From Candidatus Pseudothioglobus aerophilus (GTDB taxonomy: Bacteria; Pseudomonadota; Gammaproteobacteria; PS1; Pseudothioglobaceae): a DNA stretch of 47,654 nucleotides. The DNA is taken from NCBI GenBank assembly GCA_014384565.1, contig JACNFO010000027.1:31924-79577 (forward strand), given 5' to 3'. The position numbers were made by a program, and so were the translations under genes. Shown piece after piece: positions 39,725-47,654 of this stretch. Positions within the stretch are counted from its first letter, which is position 1, and every line of letters starts with the position of its first letter. Under the pieces are notes generated by a model that was not told the DNA's origin, did not search any database, and saw only the letters and a list, made by a program, of their open reading frames with translations.

Positions 39725-42492
39725 TAAGCAAATATCCTAGTTTCTCCGTCACCTGTAACATTTTCTATGCAGCGACTACATAGGTCTTTATGCAATTTAT
39801 TTTGACCTATTTCAGGCCTATGATGCCAACATCGAACGCATTTTTCATACTCACTTTTTCTAACTATGATTGCCAGTGAATTATCAATATTTATAGCATT
39901 TGCTGGCTTATCCTTCAGCTGATGAACTTTTGCATCTGAAGTAATAAACAAAAACCTTAATTCATCTTTTAGTTCTAACAGAGCCTGATAATTTTCATCT
40001 TCACAGTAAATATCAACCTCAGCATCGAGTGATGAACCAATAGTTTTAGCGCGCCTCATCTCTTCAAGTTCTTTTCTTAGATGGGCATTGATGTCTCTAG
40101 AAACATCAATTGAATGATTATTGAATTTAGCTTCCAGCCCTTCATACCAGGTCTGTAAAAAAATACTTTCGTTTGAAGCGCCTGGTAAAAATTGCCATAT
40201 CTCTTCGGCGGTAAACGTCAAGATAGGAGCTAACCAACGAACCATGGCATGGGAAATATGAAATAGTGCACTCTGAGCAGAGCGTCTCGCTAAAGAATCA
40301 GATTGAGTAGTATATTGTCTATCTTTAATAATATCTAAATAAAAACCGCCTAGATCATTGGTACAAAAATTTAATATTGCCTTCATTGCAAAGTGAAAAT
40401 TGTACTCATCATATTCACTAATAACATTTTTTTGTAATTCAGCAGTCTTAGAAACAATCCACTTATCTAAAACGAGCATATGATCTATATCTACAAGATC
40501 TTTACTTGGATCAAAGCCTTCCATGTTTGCCAACATAAAGCGCATTGTATTTCGAATCCTGCGATAACTATCAGCACTTCTATTAAGAATCTCATCAGAC
40601 ACCGTCATTTCACCAGAATAATCAGTACTTCCAATCCAGAGTCTTAAAATATCTGCGCCAAGCGAGTTAACAACTTTTTGAGGGGGAACTACATTACCAA
40701 CCGATTTACTCATTTTATGACCATTTTGATCCACAGTAAAGCCATGAGTAAGAACCTGCTTATAAGGCGCCCTGCCATTAATTGCGCATGAAGTTAACAG
40801 AGATGATTGAAACCATCCTCGATGCTGATCAGAGCCCTCTAGATACATATCAGCGACATCACTTAAATAATCACTTGCCTTCAATACTGCATAATGACTC
40901 ACACCAGAGTCAAACCAAACGTCCAATGTATCGGTAGTTTTTTCGTAATCAGACGCTTCATCACCTAAAATATCTTCAACTTTAAGTTTAAACCAGGCCT
41001 CTATACCCTCAAGTTCAATTTTTTTAGCGACAACTTCAAATAGTGATTCTGTCTCAGGATGTAACTCTCCAGAATTTTTATTAACAAATAAAGTAATTGG
41101 AGTTCCCCAATACCTTTGGCGTGAAATGCACCAGTCAGGTCTATTTCCAACCATTAATTCAATACGTTTCTGACCCCAATCAGGGATCCATTTAACATTT
41201 AGAATCTCTTCATTGACTTTATCTCTTAATTTCTTTTGAGTCATTGAGACAAACCACTGAGGTGTCGCACGAAATATTACAGGCGTCTTATGTCTCCAGC
41301 AATGAGGATAAGAGTGCGTAATGGGTTCATGTTTGACTAAAGTGCCTTTATTTTTAAGTAGGGAAATAATAGTGCTGTTAGCTTTAAAGATAAACTCTCC
41401 AGCAACGCCTTCAGTTGCCTCTATGAAAACGCCCCTGCCATCAACAGGGCACTCTACGGGTAAGTTATATTTAAGGCCGACTATGTAATCATCTTGGCCA
41501 TGCGCAGGAGCCGTGTGAACTGCACCAGTACCAGCCTCTGTTGTTACATGTTCACCTAAGATAATTGGCACCTGCTTATCATAGAATGGGTGTTGAAGCA
41601 TTATGCCTTCAAGGTCAGAGCCTTTATAAACTTTATCTATCTTATTCTTTGACTTTAGGCCAAACCTTTCAAGAGCAGACTCAAGTAAATCTTCAGCAAG
41701 AATAAAGTATTGCTCCCCTACATCAACTAAAACATAGTCCAACTCAGGATTAAGAGCAACCGCTTCATTTGCAGGTAAAGTCCAAGGCGTTGTTGTCCAA
41801 ATAACCATAGAAATAGGCTTATCTAGATCAAAAAAATCACCGACAACCTTAAAAGCCACATCTACCGTATCAGAACCTTTGTCTTTATACTCAACCTCAG
41901 CTTCTGCAAGCGCTGAAGAGCATTCTGTGCACCAATGTACTGGCTTAAAACCCTTAGCAATGTGTCCATTTTTAACAATTTTCCCAAGTGAGCGGACAAT
42001 ATCAGCCTCATACTTAAAGTTCTTAGTTAGATATGGGTTGTCCCAGTCTCCAAGAATCCCTAAACGCTTAAAATCAACCTTTTGTTTTTCAATCTGTTGA
42101 TCTGCATAGACCCTACATGCAGCTCGAAACTCATCAGCATTTATTTTATGACCAACCTTTCCCTTCTTTTTTTCCACCATGTGCTCAATAGGGAGTCCAT
42201 GACAATCCCAACCTGGAACGTACGGAGCGTCAAAACCTGACAAGGTTTTGCTTTTGACAATAACATCTTTTAGCACTTTATTTACTGCGTGACCAATATG
42301 AATATCTCCATTCGCATAGGGTGGGCCGTCATGAAGCACAAATAATGGCTTGCCTTTAAACTTGTGACGAATTTGTTGGTATAAATCCTGATCCTGCCAT
42401 GTTTTTAGGAAACCACCTTCGCGATTTGCTAAATTGGCTTTCATCGGAAAATCAGTTGCAGGTAAATTTAAGGTGTTTTTATAGTCAGACAT
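39724..42492 (-). CDS. ileS: Isoleucyl-tRNA synthetase
   Basis: Class I synthetase, 922 aa, bacterial type. HIGH motif in [15 protein letters not shown] (about 57-71), CP1 editing domain with [17 protein letters not shown] in [11 protein letters not shown] (about 600), and a C-terminal zinc ribbon with CVRCWHHRP and LCSRC. First gene of the unit ileS-aroB-gatC-gatA-gatB-selO. It has a good promoter but no Shine-Dalgarno: an inverted repeat fills the leader up to 3 bases before the ATG. Confidence 0.98.
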   Translation of the reverse strand: MSDYKNTLNLPATDFPMKANLANREGGFLKTWQDQDLYQQIRHKFKGKPLFVLHDGPPYANGDIHIGHAVNKVLKDVIVKSKTLSGFDAPYVPGWDCHGLPIEHMVEKKKGKVGHKINADEFRAACRVYADQQIEKQKVDFKRLGILGDWDNPYLTKNFKYEADIVRSLGKIVKNGHIAKGFKPVHWCTECSSALAEAEVEYKDKGSDTVDVAFKVVGDFFDLDKPISMVIWTTTPWTLPANEAVALNPELDYVLVDVGEQYFILAEDLLESALERFGLKSKNKIDKVYKGSDLEGIMLQHPFYDKQVPIILGEHVTTEAGTGAVHTAPAHGQDDYIVGLKYNLPVECPVDGRGVFIEATEGVAGEFIFKANSTIISLLKNKGTLVKHEPITHSYPHCWRHKTPVIFRATPQWFVSMTQKKLRDKVNEEILNVKWIPDWGQKRIELMVGNRPDWCISRQRYWGTPITLFVNKNSGELHPETESLFEVVAKKIELEGIEAWFKLKVEDILGDEASDYEKTTDTLDVWFDSGVSHYAVLKASDYLSDVADMYLEGSDQHRGWFQSSLLTSCAINGRAPYKQVLTHGFTVDQNGHKMSKSVGNVVPPQKVVNSLGADILRLWIGSTDYSGEMTVSDEILNRSADSYRRIRNTMRFMLANMEGFDPSKDLVDIDHMLVLDKWIVSKTAELQKNVISEYDEYNFHFAMKAILNFCTNDLGGFYLDIIKDRQYTTQSDSLARRSAQSALFHISHAMVRWLAPILTFTAEEIWQFLPGASNESIFLQTWYEGLEAKFNNHSIDVSRDINAHLRKELEEMRRAKTIGSSLDAEVDIYCEDENYQALLELKDELRFLFITSDAKVHQLKDKPANAINIDNSLAIIVRKSEYEKCVRCWHHRPEIGQNKLHKDLCSRCIENVTGDGETRIFA

Positions 42493-42495
42493 TAA

Positions 42496-42524
42496 GGCGT
42501 TAATTTTTTCTATATAAAAACGCC
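42496..42524 (-). promoter_or_regulatory. Leader inverted repeat of ileS
   Basis: Perfect arms GGCGTT (42496-42501) and AACGCC (42519-42524) with 17 bases between, lying exactly between the -10 box and the ileS start codon. The predicted transcript would begin inside or at this hairpin. It may be an operator dyad or an RNA element controlling translation of ileS. Confidence 0.5.
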
Positions 42525-42552
42525 ATTATACTTGACACATATGGTTTAACAA
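42525..42552 (-). promoter_or_regulatory. Promoter of the ileS operon
   Basis: Minus-strand TTGTTA (42547-42552), 16-base spacer, perfect TATAAT (42525-42530), 33 bp upstream of the ileS ATG. The -10 is consensus and the -35 is 4 of 6. Confidence 0.7.
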
Positions 42553-42603
42553 GATTGATAATGCTTTTGAAAAGTAAATTAAAGCGTATAAAAAAACATT
42601 AAA

Positions 42604-43338
42604 TTAGCCTTTCAATTTAACTGCATTAAGTAACGCTTGGACTTGTTTGGGTTTGAGAAGTTCAGATTGATTTGCGCGCAAGTTATCTGGCATCCGAATG
42701 TCACTAAATCTTGTTCTAATAAGCCTTGAAACTTTAAAATCTAAGGCCTCCCAAAGCCTTCTGACTTCCCTTTTCCTGCCTTCCCTTACAACGACGTGAT
42801 ACCATCGATTTGCACCATCGCCACCACCAAGGGTTACTTTGTGAAATTTAGCAAACCCATCATCAAGCTCTATTCCGCTGATTAATTGTTTTATGTCCTC
42901 GTCACTTACCCTTCCTAAGACGCGCACTGCATATTCCCTATCTATTTCAGAGCTCGGATGCATTAGCTTGTTTGCTAGATCTCCATTATTAGTAAATAGT
43001 AATAACCCAGATGTATTAAGGTCTAGTCGACCCACCATAACCCAACGCGTATTTTCGGGCAGGAAGTCAAATACACTTTTACGGCCCTCTTCATCTTTGT
43101 TTGAACAAATAACGCCTGCTTGCTTGTTGAGCATCAACACCTTAGTCTCTTCTTCTGAGTAACGCTTTAGGTCTATCAACCTTCCATCAATTGTTACCTT
43201 GTCGGCGATTGTTGCCTTATCGCCAAGCGTCGCTTCTTTGTTATTGACAGAGATTCTACCCTGCTCTATAAGCCTTTCCGCCCAGCGTCTTGATCCATAG
43301 CCAGCATTGGCAATAAGTTTTTGTAGTCTTTCAGACAT
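42604..43338 (-). CDS. rluB: 23S rRNA pseudouridine synthase, RluB-like
   Basis: A 244-aa RsuA/RluB-family enzyme: N-terminal S4 RNA-binding domain (LQKLIANAGYGSRRWAERLI) and catalytic domain with GRLDLNTSGLLLFTNNG containing the nucleophilic aspartate (about 103). The C-terminal RKREVRRLWEALDFKVSRLIRTRF segment is typical of the group. RluB makes pseudouridine 2605 of 23S rRNA; RsuA and RluE/F are relatives, so the exact target is inferred. It follows trpS by 16 bp with an AGAG ribosome binding site. Confidence 0.9.
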   Translation of the reverse strand: MSERLQKLIANAGYGSRRWAERLIEQGRISVNNKEATLGDKATIADKVTIDGRLIDLKRYSEEETKVLMLNKQAGVICSNKDEEGRKSVFDFLPENTRWVMVGRLDLNTSGLLLFTNNGDLANKLMHPSSEIDREYAVRVLGRVSDEDIKQLISGIELDDGFAKFHKVTLGGGDGANRWYHVVVREGRKREVRRLWEALDFKVSRLIRTRFSDIRMPDNLRANQSELLKPKQVQALLNAVKLKG

Positions 43339-43354
43339 TTAGTTTTATCTCTTT

Positions 43355-44554
43355 TTAGTAGGTTATGCCCATCGCATCTCGAACCTCTTCCATTGTGCTT
43401 CGCGCAACTGCCCTTGCACTCTCTGAGCCCTCAAAGATGATTTCTTGTATAAGGTTTGGATTGGATTGATACTTCGCTATATTCTCTTGGATAGGCTCTA
43501 ACTCAGCGTTAATTGCCTCTATCACAGGCATCTTACATTCAATGCAGCCTATTTTAGCTTTTGTGCATCCTTCATTTACCCACTTGAGGGTATCAACTGA
43601 TGAATATATTTGATGTAACTGCGATACTGGGCATTTTTTTGGATCGCCCGGGTCAGTTAATTTAACGCGAGCAGGGTCTGTCGGCATTCTATTAATTTTT
43701 TGCTTGACGGCTTCAGGCTCCTCTCTCAAGGAAATCATATTATTATAAGATTTTGACATCTTCTGTCCATCCAGGCCAGGCATTTTAGATGCTTTGGTTA
43801 AAAGTGCCTCAGGCTCGGTTAAAATTATCTTCCCTAAGCCTTCTGCATATCCTAAAAGCCTTTCTCTATCACCAAGAGTAATATTTTGCTGCTCACCAAG
43901 TAAAGCTTTTGCCTTAACCAAAGACTCATCATCACCCGTCTCTTGATAAGACTTTCTTAATGCTCTATAGAGTTTTGATTGTTTTTTACCCATCTTAGTC
44001 ACAGCGGCCTCGGCTTTCTCTTCAAAATCAGCTTCGCGACCATAAATGAAATTAAAGCGTCTTGCAACTTCTCGGGTAAATTCAACGTGCGCGACCTGAT
44101 CTTCACCAACCGGAACCAGGCCAGCTTTATAAATTAATATGTCGGCACTTTGTAATAGAGGATAGCCCAAAAAACCATAGGTCGATAGATCCTTAGTCTT
44201 AAGTTTTTCTTGCTGGTCTTTATAAGATGGCACCCTTTCTAACCAGCTAAGAGGGGTTGTCATTGAGAGCAGTAAATGAAGCTCTGCATGCTCGGGCACT
44301 TTAGATTGAACAAAAATTGTAGAAGTATTAGGATTAAGACCAGTTGCCAGCCAGTCAACAACCATATCCGAAACATTTTCTTCTAGATTAATCCTGTCAG
44401 AATAGTGCGTTGTAAAGGCATGCCAATCAGCAACAAAGTAGTAAGAGTCATACTCATTTTGAAGTTGGATCCAATTTTTTAGGACCCCATGATAGTGGCC
44501 AAGGTGTAATTGGCCTGTGGGCCGCATTCCAGATAATACTCGATGATCTTTCAT
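43355..44554 (-). CDS. trpS: Tryptophanyl-tRNA synthetase, long form
   Basis: Class I synthetase, 399 aa, with LHLGHYHG as the HIGH equivalent (about 16-23) and GQKMSKSYNN as KMSKS (about 244-253). It is about 65 residues longer than the E. coli enzyme; extra residues lie mainly around 180-220 and in the C-terminal region with KIGCIECKMP. Such longer TrpS proteins are found in several proteobacteria. It is 36 bp downstream of coaX on the same strand. Confidence 0.96.
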   Translation of the reverse strand: MKDHRVLSGMRPTGQLHLGHYHGVLKNWIQLQNEYDSYYFVADWHAFTTHYSDRINLEENVSDMVVDWLATGLNPNTSTIFVQSKVPEHAELHLLLSMTTPLSWLERVPSYKDQQEKLKTKDLSTYGFLGYPLLQSADILIYKAGLVPVGEDQVAHVEFTREVARRFNFIYGREADFEEKAEAAVTKMGKKQSKLYRALRKSYQETGDDESLVKAKALLGEQQNITLGDRERLLGYAEGLGKIILTEPEALLTKASKMPGLDGQKMSKSYNNMISLREEPEAVKQKINRMPTDPARVKLTDPGDPKKCPVSQLHQIYSSVDTLKWVNEGCTKAKIGCIECKMPVIEAINAELEPIQENIAKYQSNPNLIQEIIFEGSESARAVARSTMEEVRDAMGITY

Positions 44555-44590
44555 AGTGCTTAATAGAAGGCTTAAATGTTAATGTCTCAA

Positions 44591-45283
44591 TTATCCCATA
44601 GATTGGCTATAGCTTTCCAGGCCATCCAAAACCAAATTATCAAAGGATTTAACCGATACAGGAAGCTCTTTAATTATCTCTTTGACAATGCCGCCACAGA
44701 TAGTTATAACGCCGCCTGGGTATTTTAATTCAAAATTATGTATTTGAGAATTAACAGCTGACACAAGCATTGCATGAGTCCCGCTTTGCCACGCCCCCTC
44801 AGTACTATTTTTCAGCTCAGCAGTGTTTATCGATAAATCATTTGTTGAAAACTTAGCAAAGCTTTCTCTTAATGCCTTAAGACCAGGCATTATTAGTCCG
44901 CCTTGGTGCATTCCTTTAGCGTCAATAACGTCAAAGGTAACTGCGCTTCCAGCGTCAATTACTAGTAAGGGTGAATTTGGGTAGCGCTCAAGAGCCGCCA
45001 GCATCGCAAGAAACCGATCCACACCAAGCTTAGATGGATCATCATAGGACAGGGTTAATCCTCCATATTGCTTTAACGGCTCTACTAACTTAACGTTAGA
45101 AAATTGAGTTTTTATGGCTTGCACGATATTTGGATGCGCAACGGTGCTCACCCAAACTGAGTCCACTTTGGGCAATAACTCTAATGAAAAAAGATCTACG
45201 CCCTCAGTAAAAACCTCAGAGTCACATGTACGCCACTTAACAGCAGAGTTACCTATATCAATAAAGAGGCTAGATTGGGACAT
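44591..45283 (-). CDS. coaX: Type III pantothenate kinase
   Basis: Phosphorylates pantothenate, the first step of CoA synthesis. The 230-aa ASKHA-fold protein has the phosphate-1 motif FIDIGNSAVKW at the N-terminus, GVDRFLAMLAA and VIDAGSAVTFDVI in the middle. ATG at 45283 is used because it places DIGNS at the correct distance from the N-terminus; the frame runs 16 codons further. It overlaps nhaD by 14 bases. Together with coaD at 23.5 kb the window holds two CoA-pathway genes. Confidence 0.93.
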   Translation of the reverse strand: MSQSSLFIDIGNSAVKWRTCDSEVFTEGVDLFSLELLPKVDSVWVSTVAHPNIVQAIKTQFSNVKLVEPLKQYGGLTLSYDDPSKLGVDRFLAMLAALERYPNSPLLVIDAGSAVTFDVIDAKGMHQGGLIMPGLKALRESFAKFSTNDLSINTAELKNSTEGAWQSGTHAMLVSAVNSQIHNFELKYPGGVITICGGIVKEIIKELPVSVKSFDNLVLDGLESYSQSMG

Positions 45284-46649
45284 CAAAGAGGGCTGCGTTG
45301 ATCCATAAGTGCATGAAAATACTTGCCACATAGCCTAGAGCAATAGCCCATATCCACTTAAGGTGTGAGACGAACGTATAGTGTCCTTGTGATTGCCCCA
45401 TCAACGCAACACCCGCCGCCGATCCGATAGAAAGCATACTTCCTCCAACGCCTGCAGTGAGCGTTACCAAGAGCCACTGACCCAGAGACATGTCGGGCGT
45501 CATCGTTAAGACTGCAAACATTACTGGAATGTTATCAACGATGGCAGAAAGGATGCCTACTAAAACATTCGCGTAGGTAGCGCCCAACTGAACATACATC
45601 GCCTCAGAAACTAATGCTAGGTAACCCATAAAGCCTAAACCACCAACACTTACAATAACGCCAAAAAAGAACAGTAGCGTATCCCACTCTGCCCTAGAGA
45701 CCTTTCTAAATACATCAAACCTCTCTGAAATTGGGTCATTCGAGTTATGCCTAACCTTAACAAAGTAGCCCACTACCATAAGGTATCCAAGTCCTGTCAT
45801 CATTCCCATCGCAGGTGGGAGATGCAGGAAATTATGAAAACTTACCGCTGTTGCAATCGTCAACAAAAACATAAAGGTGATCACAATGCCGCCATCCTTA
45901 ATAACAACCACTTCATCTACAACCTCTGGCTTCTCATTTTTAATTGCAAAGTGCATGATCACAGCGGGTATAAGAAAATTAACCAGAGATGGAAAGAATA
46001 AGACAAAGAACTGCTGGAAGTCAACCAGGCCTTTCTGCCAGACCATGAGCGTCGTAATATCGCCAAACGGACTAAACGCGCCGCCAGCATTAGCAGCAAC
46101 AACGATATTCACAAACGCCACCGAAATAAACTTTGCATTCCCAGCGCCAACTGCCAACACCACTGCGCCCATGACAAGAGCTGTAGTAAGATTATCAGCA
46201 ATAGGCGACATAAAGAACGCTATAAATCCTGTCAGCCAGAATAGCTGCCTATAACTGAACCCTTTTGATATAAGATAGACCTTCAATTTCTCGAAAACAA
46301 AGCGTTCACGCATCGCCTCAATATAAGTCATTGCTACTAATAGAAAAAGGAATAGCTCGGCGTACTCCAAAAAATTATGCCTTAGGGCTGCCTCTGCGGC
46401 GTGCGGTATTCCATTGGAGGCATACACCCAGCCTATAATTCCCCATATTAATCCAGCAACCAAAATAACTGGCTTTGACTTACGAAAGTGTGTGAACTCC
46501 TCAAGCATCACGAAGGCATAAGCAATAACAAATAGCGTTACGGCAAGATAGCCAGCCCAGTGACTCGTTAGATCAAGATTTACAGCGTCCGTTGAGGCGA
46601 GAGTTAGGCTTGGAATTAAACCAAGTATTATCAGTAATATTTTATTCAT
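45270..46649 (-). CDS. nhaD: Na+/H+ antiporter NhaD
   Basis: A 459-residue secondary transporter of the NhaD/ion-transporter superfamily with about 12 hydrophobic helices. SPIADNLTTALVMGAVVLAVG (near 148-168), ANAGGAFSPFGDITTLMVW and SAIVDNIPVMFAVLTM are the family's paired substrate-site segments. It exports Na+ or Li+ in marine bacteria. The first 18 residues resemble a signal peptide or first helix. The ATG overlaps the ygfZ stop by 4 bases. Codons look somewhat more GC-rich than the neighbourhood by eye, not computed. Confidence 0.93.
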   Translation of the reverse strand: MNKILLIILGLIPSLTLASTDAVNLDLTSHWAGYLAVTLFVIAYAFVMLEEFTHFRKSKPVILVAGLIWGIIGWVYASNGIPHAAEAALRHNFLEYAELFLFLLVAMTYIEAMRERFVFEKLKVYLISKGFSYRQLFWLTGFIAFFMSPIADNLTTALVMGAVVLAVGAGNAKFISVAFVNIVVAANAGGAFSPFGDITTLMVWQKGLVDFQQFFVLFFPSLVNFLIPAVIMHFAIKNEKPEVVDEVVVIKDGGIVITFMFLLTIATAVSFHNFLHLPPAMGMMTGLGYLMVVGYFVKVRHNSNDPISERFDVFRKVSRAEWDTLLFFFGVIVSVGGLGFMGYLALVSEAMYVQLGATYANVLVGILSAIVDNIPVMFAVLTMTPDMSLGQWLLVTLTAGVGGSMLSIGSAAGVALMGQSQGHYTFVSHLKWIWAIALGYVASIFMHLWINAALFDVPI

Positions 46650-47470
46650 TTTTGTATTCTTTTTAGAAGTGGGCCTTGTTCATTATTAAGAGTTACTGCT
46701 TCATCTTTAAGCTCTACCTCTAGGGTAGCTAAGCAATAAAATTTCGAATTATATTTTATCCTAAATATAACTATTCCGCTTGATTTATAACGAGCACCTC
46801 TAGCTTTTGCAGACTTTGAAGAGGCGCAGTAAAGAGAATCACCAACATTTAATTCAGAGCCTAACTCAAAGGCAAAAAGACGGCGCTTTGCTGAGCCCAG
46901 GTAATGAAGCCTCGCAACCACCTCCTGTCCTGGATAGCAGCCCTTTGAAAAATTAACGCCAAACTCATCGATATCCAAGTTGAGCATCTGCGGTACCAAT
47001 TTTTCACTAGTCATTAGAAAGATTTCAGGGAGGGCCGAATCAATACATGCCATACCCCAATGCCCTATTGGCTCGATATTAAATTGATTGATGTCTTTTT
47101 TATCAGTAATTATTAGTGATAATTTATCATTAATAACCAATGCCTTTTGATGAGTCTCATCAATAGAGCCAATCTGGATATGCTCTTTCGTTACGTCCTC
47201 AATAACAACATCAGACATTATGACAAACATCTGCAGCCTTGGCTTTATTACCTCGAGCAAGTCTGATGGAAATGACAGCAAGAAACTATCCTCATTTTTT
47301 GTTACCCAGAACAACGCTAGGATCTTCCCCTGATGCTGGCAATAGGCATTCAGCTGCACACTTAATGCGTCGAGCTTACTAATATCATTGCTGAGCTGGC
47401 CCTGGAGGAAGGTTTCAGCGTCTGAGCCAGAGACCCTCAGAAGAGCACGATTTTTAAGATGAAAAAACAT
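46646..47470 (-). CDS. ygfZ: Folate-binding Fe-S maintenance protein YgfZ
   Basis: A 274-aa GcvT-fold protein. The signature KGCYPGQEVVAR (about 184-195) contains the conserved cysteine of the KGCYxGQE motif. YgfZ uses tetrahydrofolate and supports repair or assembly of Fe-S enzymes such as MiaB. It is the first gene of ygfZ-nhaD-coaX-trpS-rluB, with an 8-bp inverted repeat just upstream. The C-terminal barrel domain is present. Confidence 0.93.
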   Translation of the reverse strand: MFFHLKNRALLRVSGSDAETFLQGQLSNDISKLDALSVQLNAYCQHQGKILALFWVTKNEDSFLLSFPSDLLEVIKPRLQMFVIMSDVVIEDVTKEHIQIGSIDETHQKALVINDKLSLIITDKKDINQFNIEPIGHWGMACIDSALPEIFLMTSEKLVPQMLNLDIDEFGVNFSKGCYPGQEVVARLHYLGSAKRRLFAFELGSELNVGDSLYCASSKSAKARGARYKSSGIVIFRIKYNSKFYCLATLEVELKDEAVTLNNEQGPLLKRIQK

Positions 47471-47488
47471 AACTTATTTAGATATTTG

Positions 47489-47509
47489 AATAGATATAGT
47501 TTATCTATT
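47489..47509. promoter_or_regulatory. Inverted repeat upstream of ygfZ
   Basis: Perfect arms AATAGATA (47489-47496) and TATCTATT (47502-47509) around TAGTT, 19-39 bp upstream of ygfZ. The position fits an operator or leader dyad for the ygfZ-nhaD operon. No known regulator motif is recognised. Confidence 0.4.
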
Positions 47510-47537
47510 TTCTCTGAGTTTATTTTTATTTAAACAT

Positions 47538-47567
47538 AAAAAAACCCAGAGCAAGCCCTGGGTTTTT
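47538..47567 (-). terminator. Intrinsic terminator of the porin-like gene
   Basis: A 10-bp stem AAAAACCCAG (47540-47549) with CTGGGTTTTT (47558-47567), 8-base loop, and a run of seven T on the minus strand (47544 to 47538). It lies 45 bp beyond the stop codon at 47613. Confidence 0.85.
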
Positions 47568-47612
47568 CGAATATTAACTTATTCCTAAGTCAACCGTTCA
47601 ATCTAAACGAAT

Positions 47613-47654
47613 TTAGAATGCAACAGAAGCCTTAAGTGTAAGTGAATCATCTAG
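47613..47654 (-). CDS. 3' end of an outer-membrane porin-like gene (partial)
   Basis: The minus-strand frame from the window edge reads LDDSLTLKASVAF and stops at TAA. Alternating hydrophobic residues and a terminal phenylalanine form the classical last beta strand recognised by the BAM complex, as in general porins. The terminator at 47538-47567 fits this gene end. Only 13 residues are visible. Confidence 0.6.
   Translation of the reverse strand, partial: LDDSLTLKASVAF

Noticed and set aside
42532-42560. Plus-strand promoter TTGACA followed by GATAAT near ileS
   Set aside because: The 19-base spacer is poor and the transcript would be antisense to no annotated start; likely a chance match within the minus-strand promoter region.

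Overview
This window is AT-rich bacterial chromosomal DNA, densely packed with genes and free of insertion sequences, prophage, CRISPR arrays, rRNA or visible tRNA genes. The gene content points to an autotrophic marine gammaproteobacterium, most likely of the sulfur-oxidising SUP05/Arctic96BD-19 (Thioglobaceae) group or a relative. The reasons are a form IA RuBisCO with cbbQ and cbbO and a divergent cbbR, a membrane pyrophosphatase, NtrYX linked to Trk potassium uptake, NhaD, and very tight gene spacing. The taxonomic placement is inference: no sulfur-oxidation gene or rRNA lies in the window.

Region 1 (1-7.4 kb, minus strand) is the CO2-fixation operon cbbL-cbbS-cbbQ-cbbO. It is followed by two small genes I do not recognise (86 and 177 aa) and a malonyl-CoA decarboxylase that runs off the left edge. 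CbbR is divergent, and the 103-bp gap holds a sigma70-type promoter for cbbL whose -35 box lies inside an inverted repeat. A strong intrinsic terminator-like hairpin between cbbS and cbbQ probably lowers expression of the RuBisCO activase genes relative to RuBisCO itself.

Region 2 (7.4-16.3 kb) is mixed metabolism and transport: argJ, an FTR1-type iron permease with a Fur-box-like site upstream, an M24-family hydrolase paired with a diaminopropionate ammonia-lyase, a DMT-family exporter, and a K+-dependent-type membrane pyrophosphatase (hppA).

Region 3 (16.3-24 kb) is the operon ntrY-ntrX-trkA-trkH on the minus strand, in which NtrX lacks its AAA+ domain. Divergent to it are rnd, rsmD (no ordinary start codon) and coaD.

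Region 4 (24-31 kb, plus strand) holds dnaK behind a sigma32-like promoter, dnaJ, eno, a CorC/CNNM-like CBS-domain membrane protein and an SbmA/BacA-like transporter. Region 5 (31-42.5 kb) holds proS-psd on the minus strand, a small site-2 protease on the plus strand, and a six-gene minus-strand operon ileS-aroB-gatC-gatA-gatB-selO with a clear promoter and a leader hairpin. Region 6 (42.5-47.5 kb, minus strand) is ygfZ-nhaD-coaX-trpS-rluB, and the last bases carry the 3' end and terminator of an outer-membrane porin-like gene.

Taken together, the genes describe an energy-economical autotroph: RuBisCO with its activase, a pyrophosphatase that recovers PPi energy as an ion gradient, Na+/K+ homeostasis (NhaD, TrkAH), and indirect tRNA charging through GatCAB. 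Convergent genes abut or overlap and most operon partners overlap by 1-4 bases, as in streamlined marine genomes. I saw no defence island or mobile system. The least explained parts are the two small cbb-linked genes, the M24/diaminopropionate lyase pair, the shortened NtrX and the start of rsmD.
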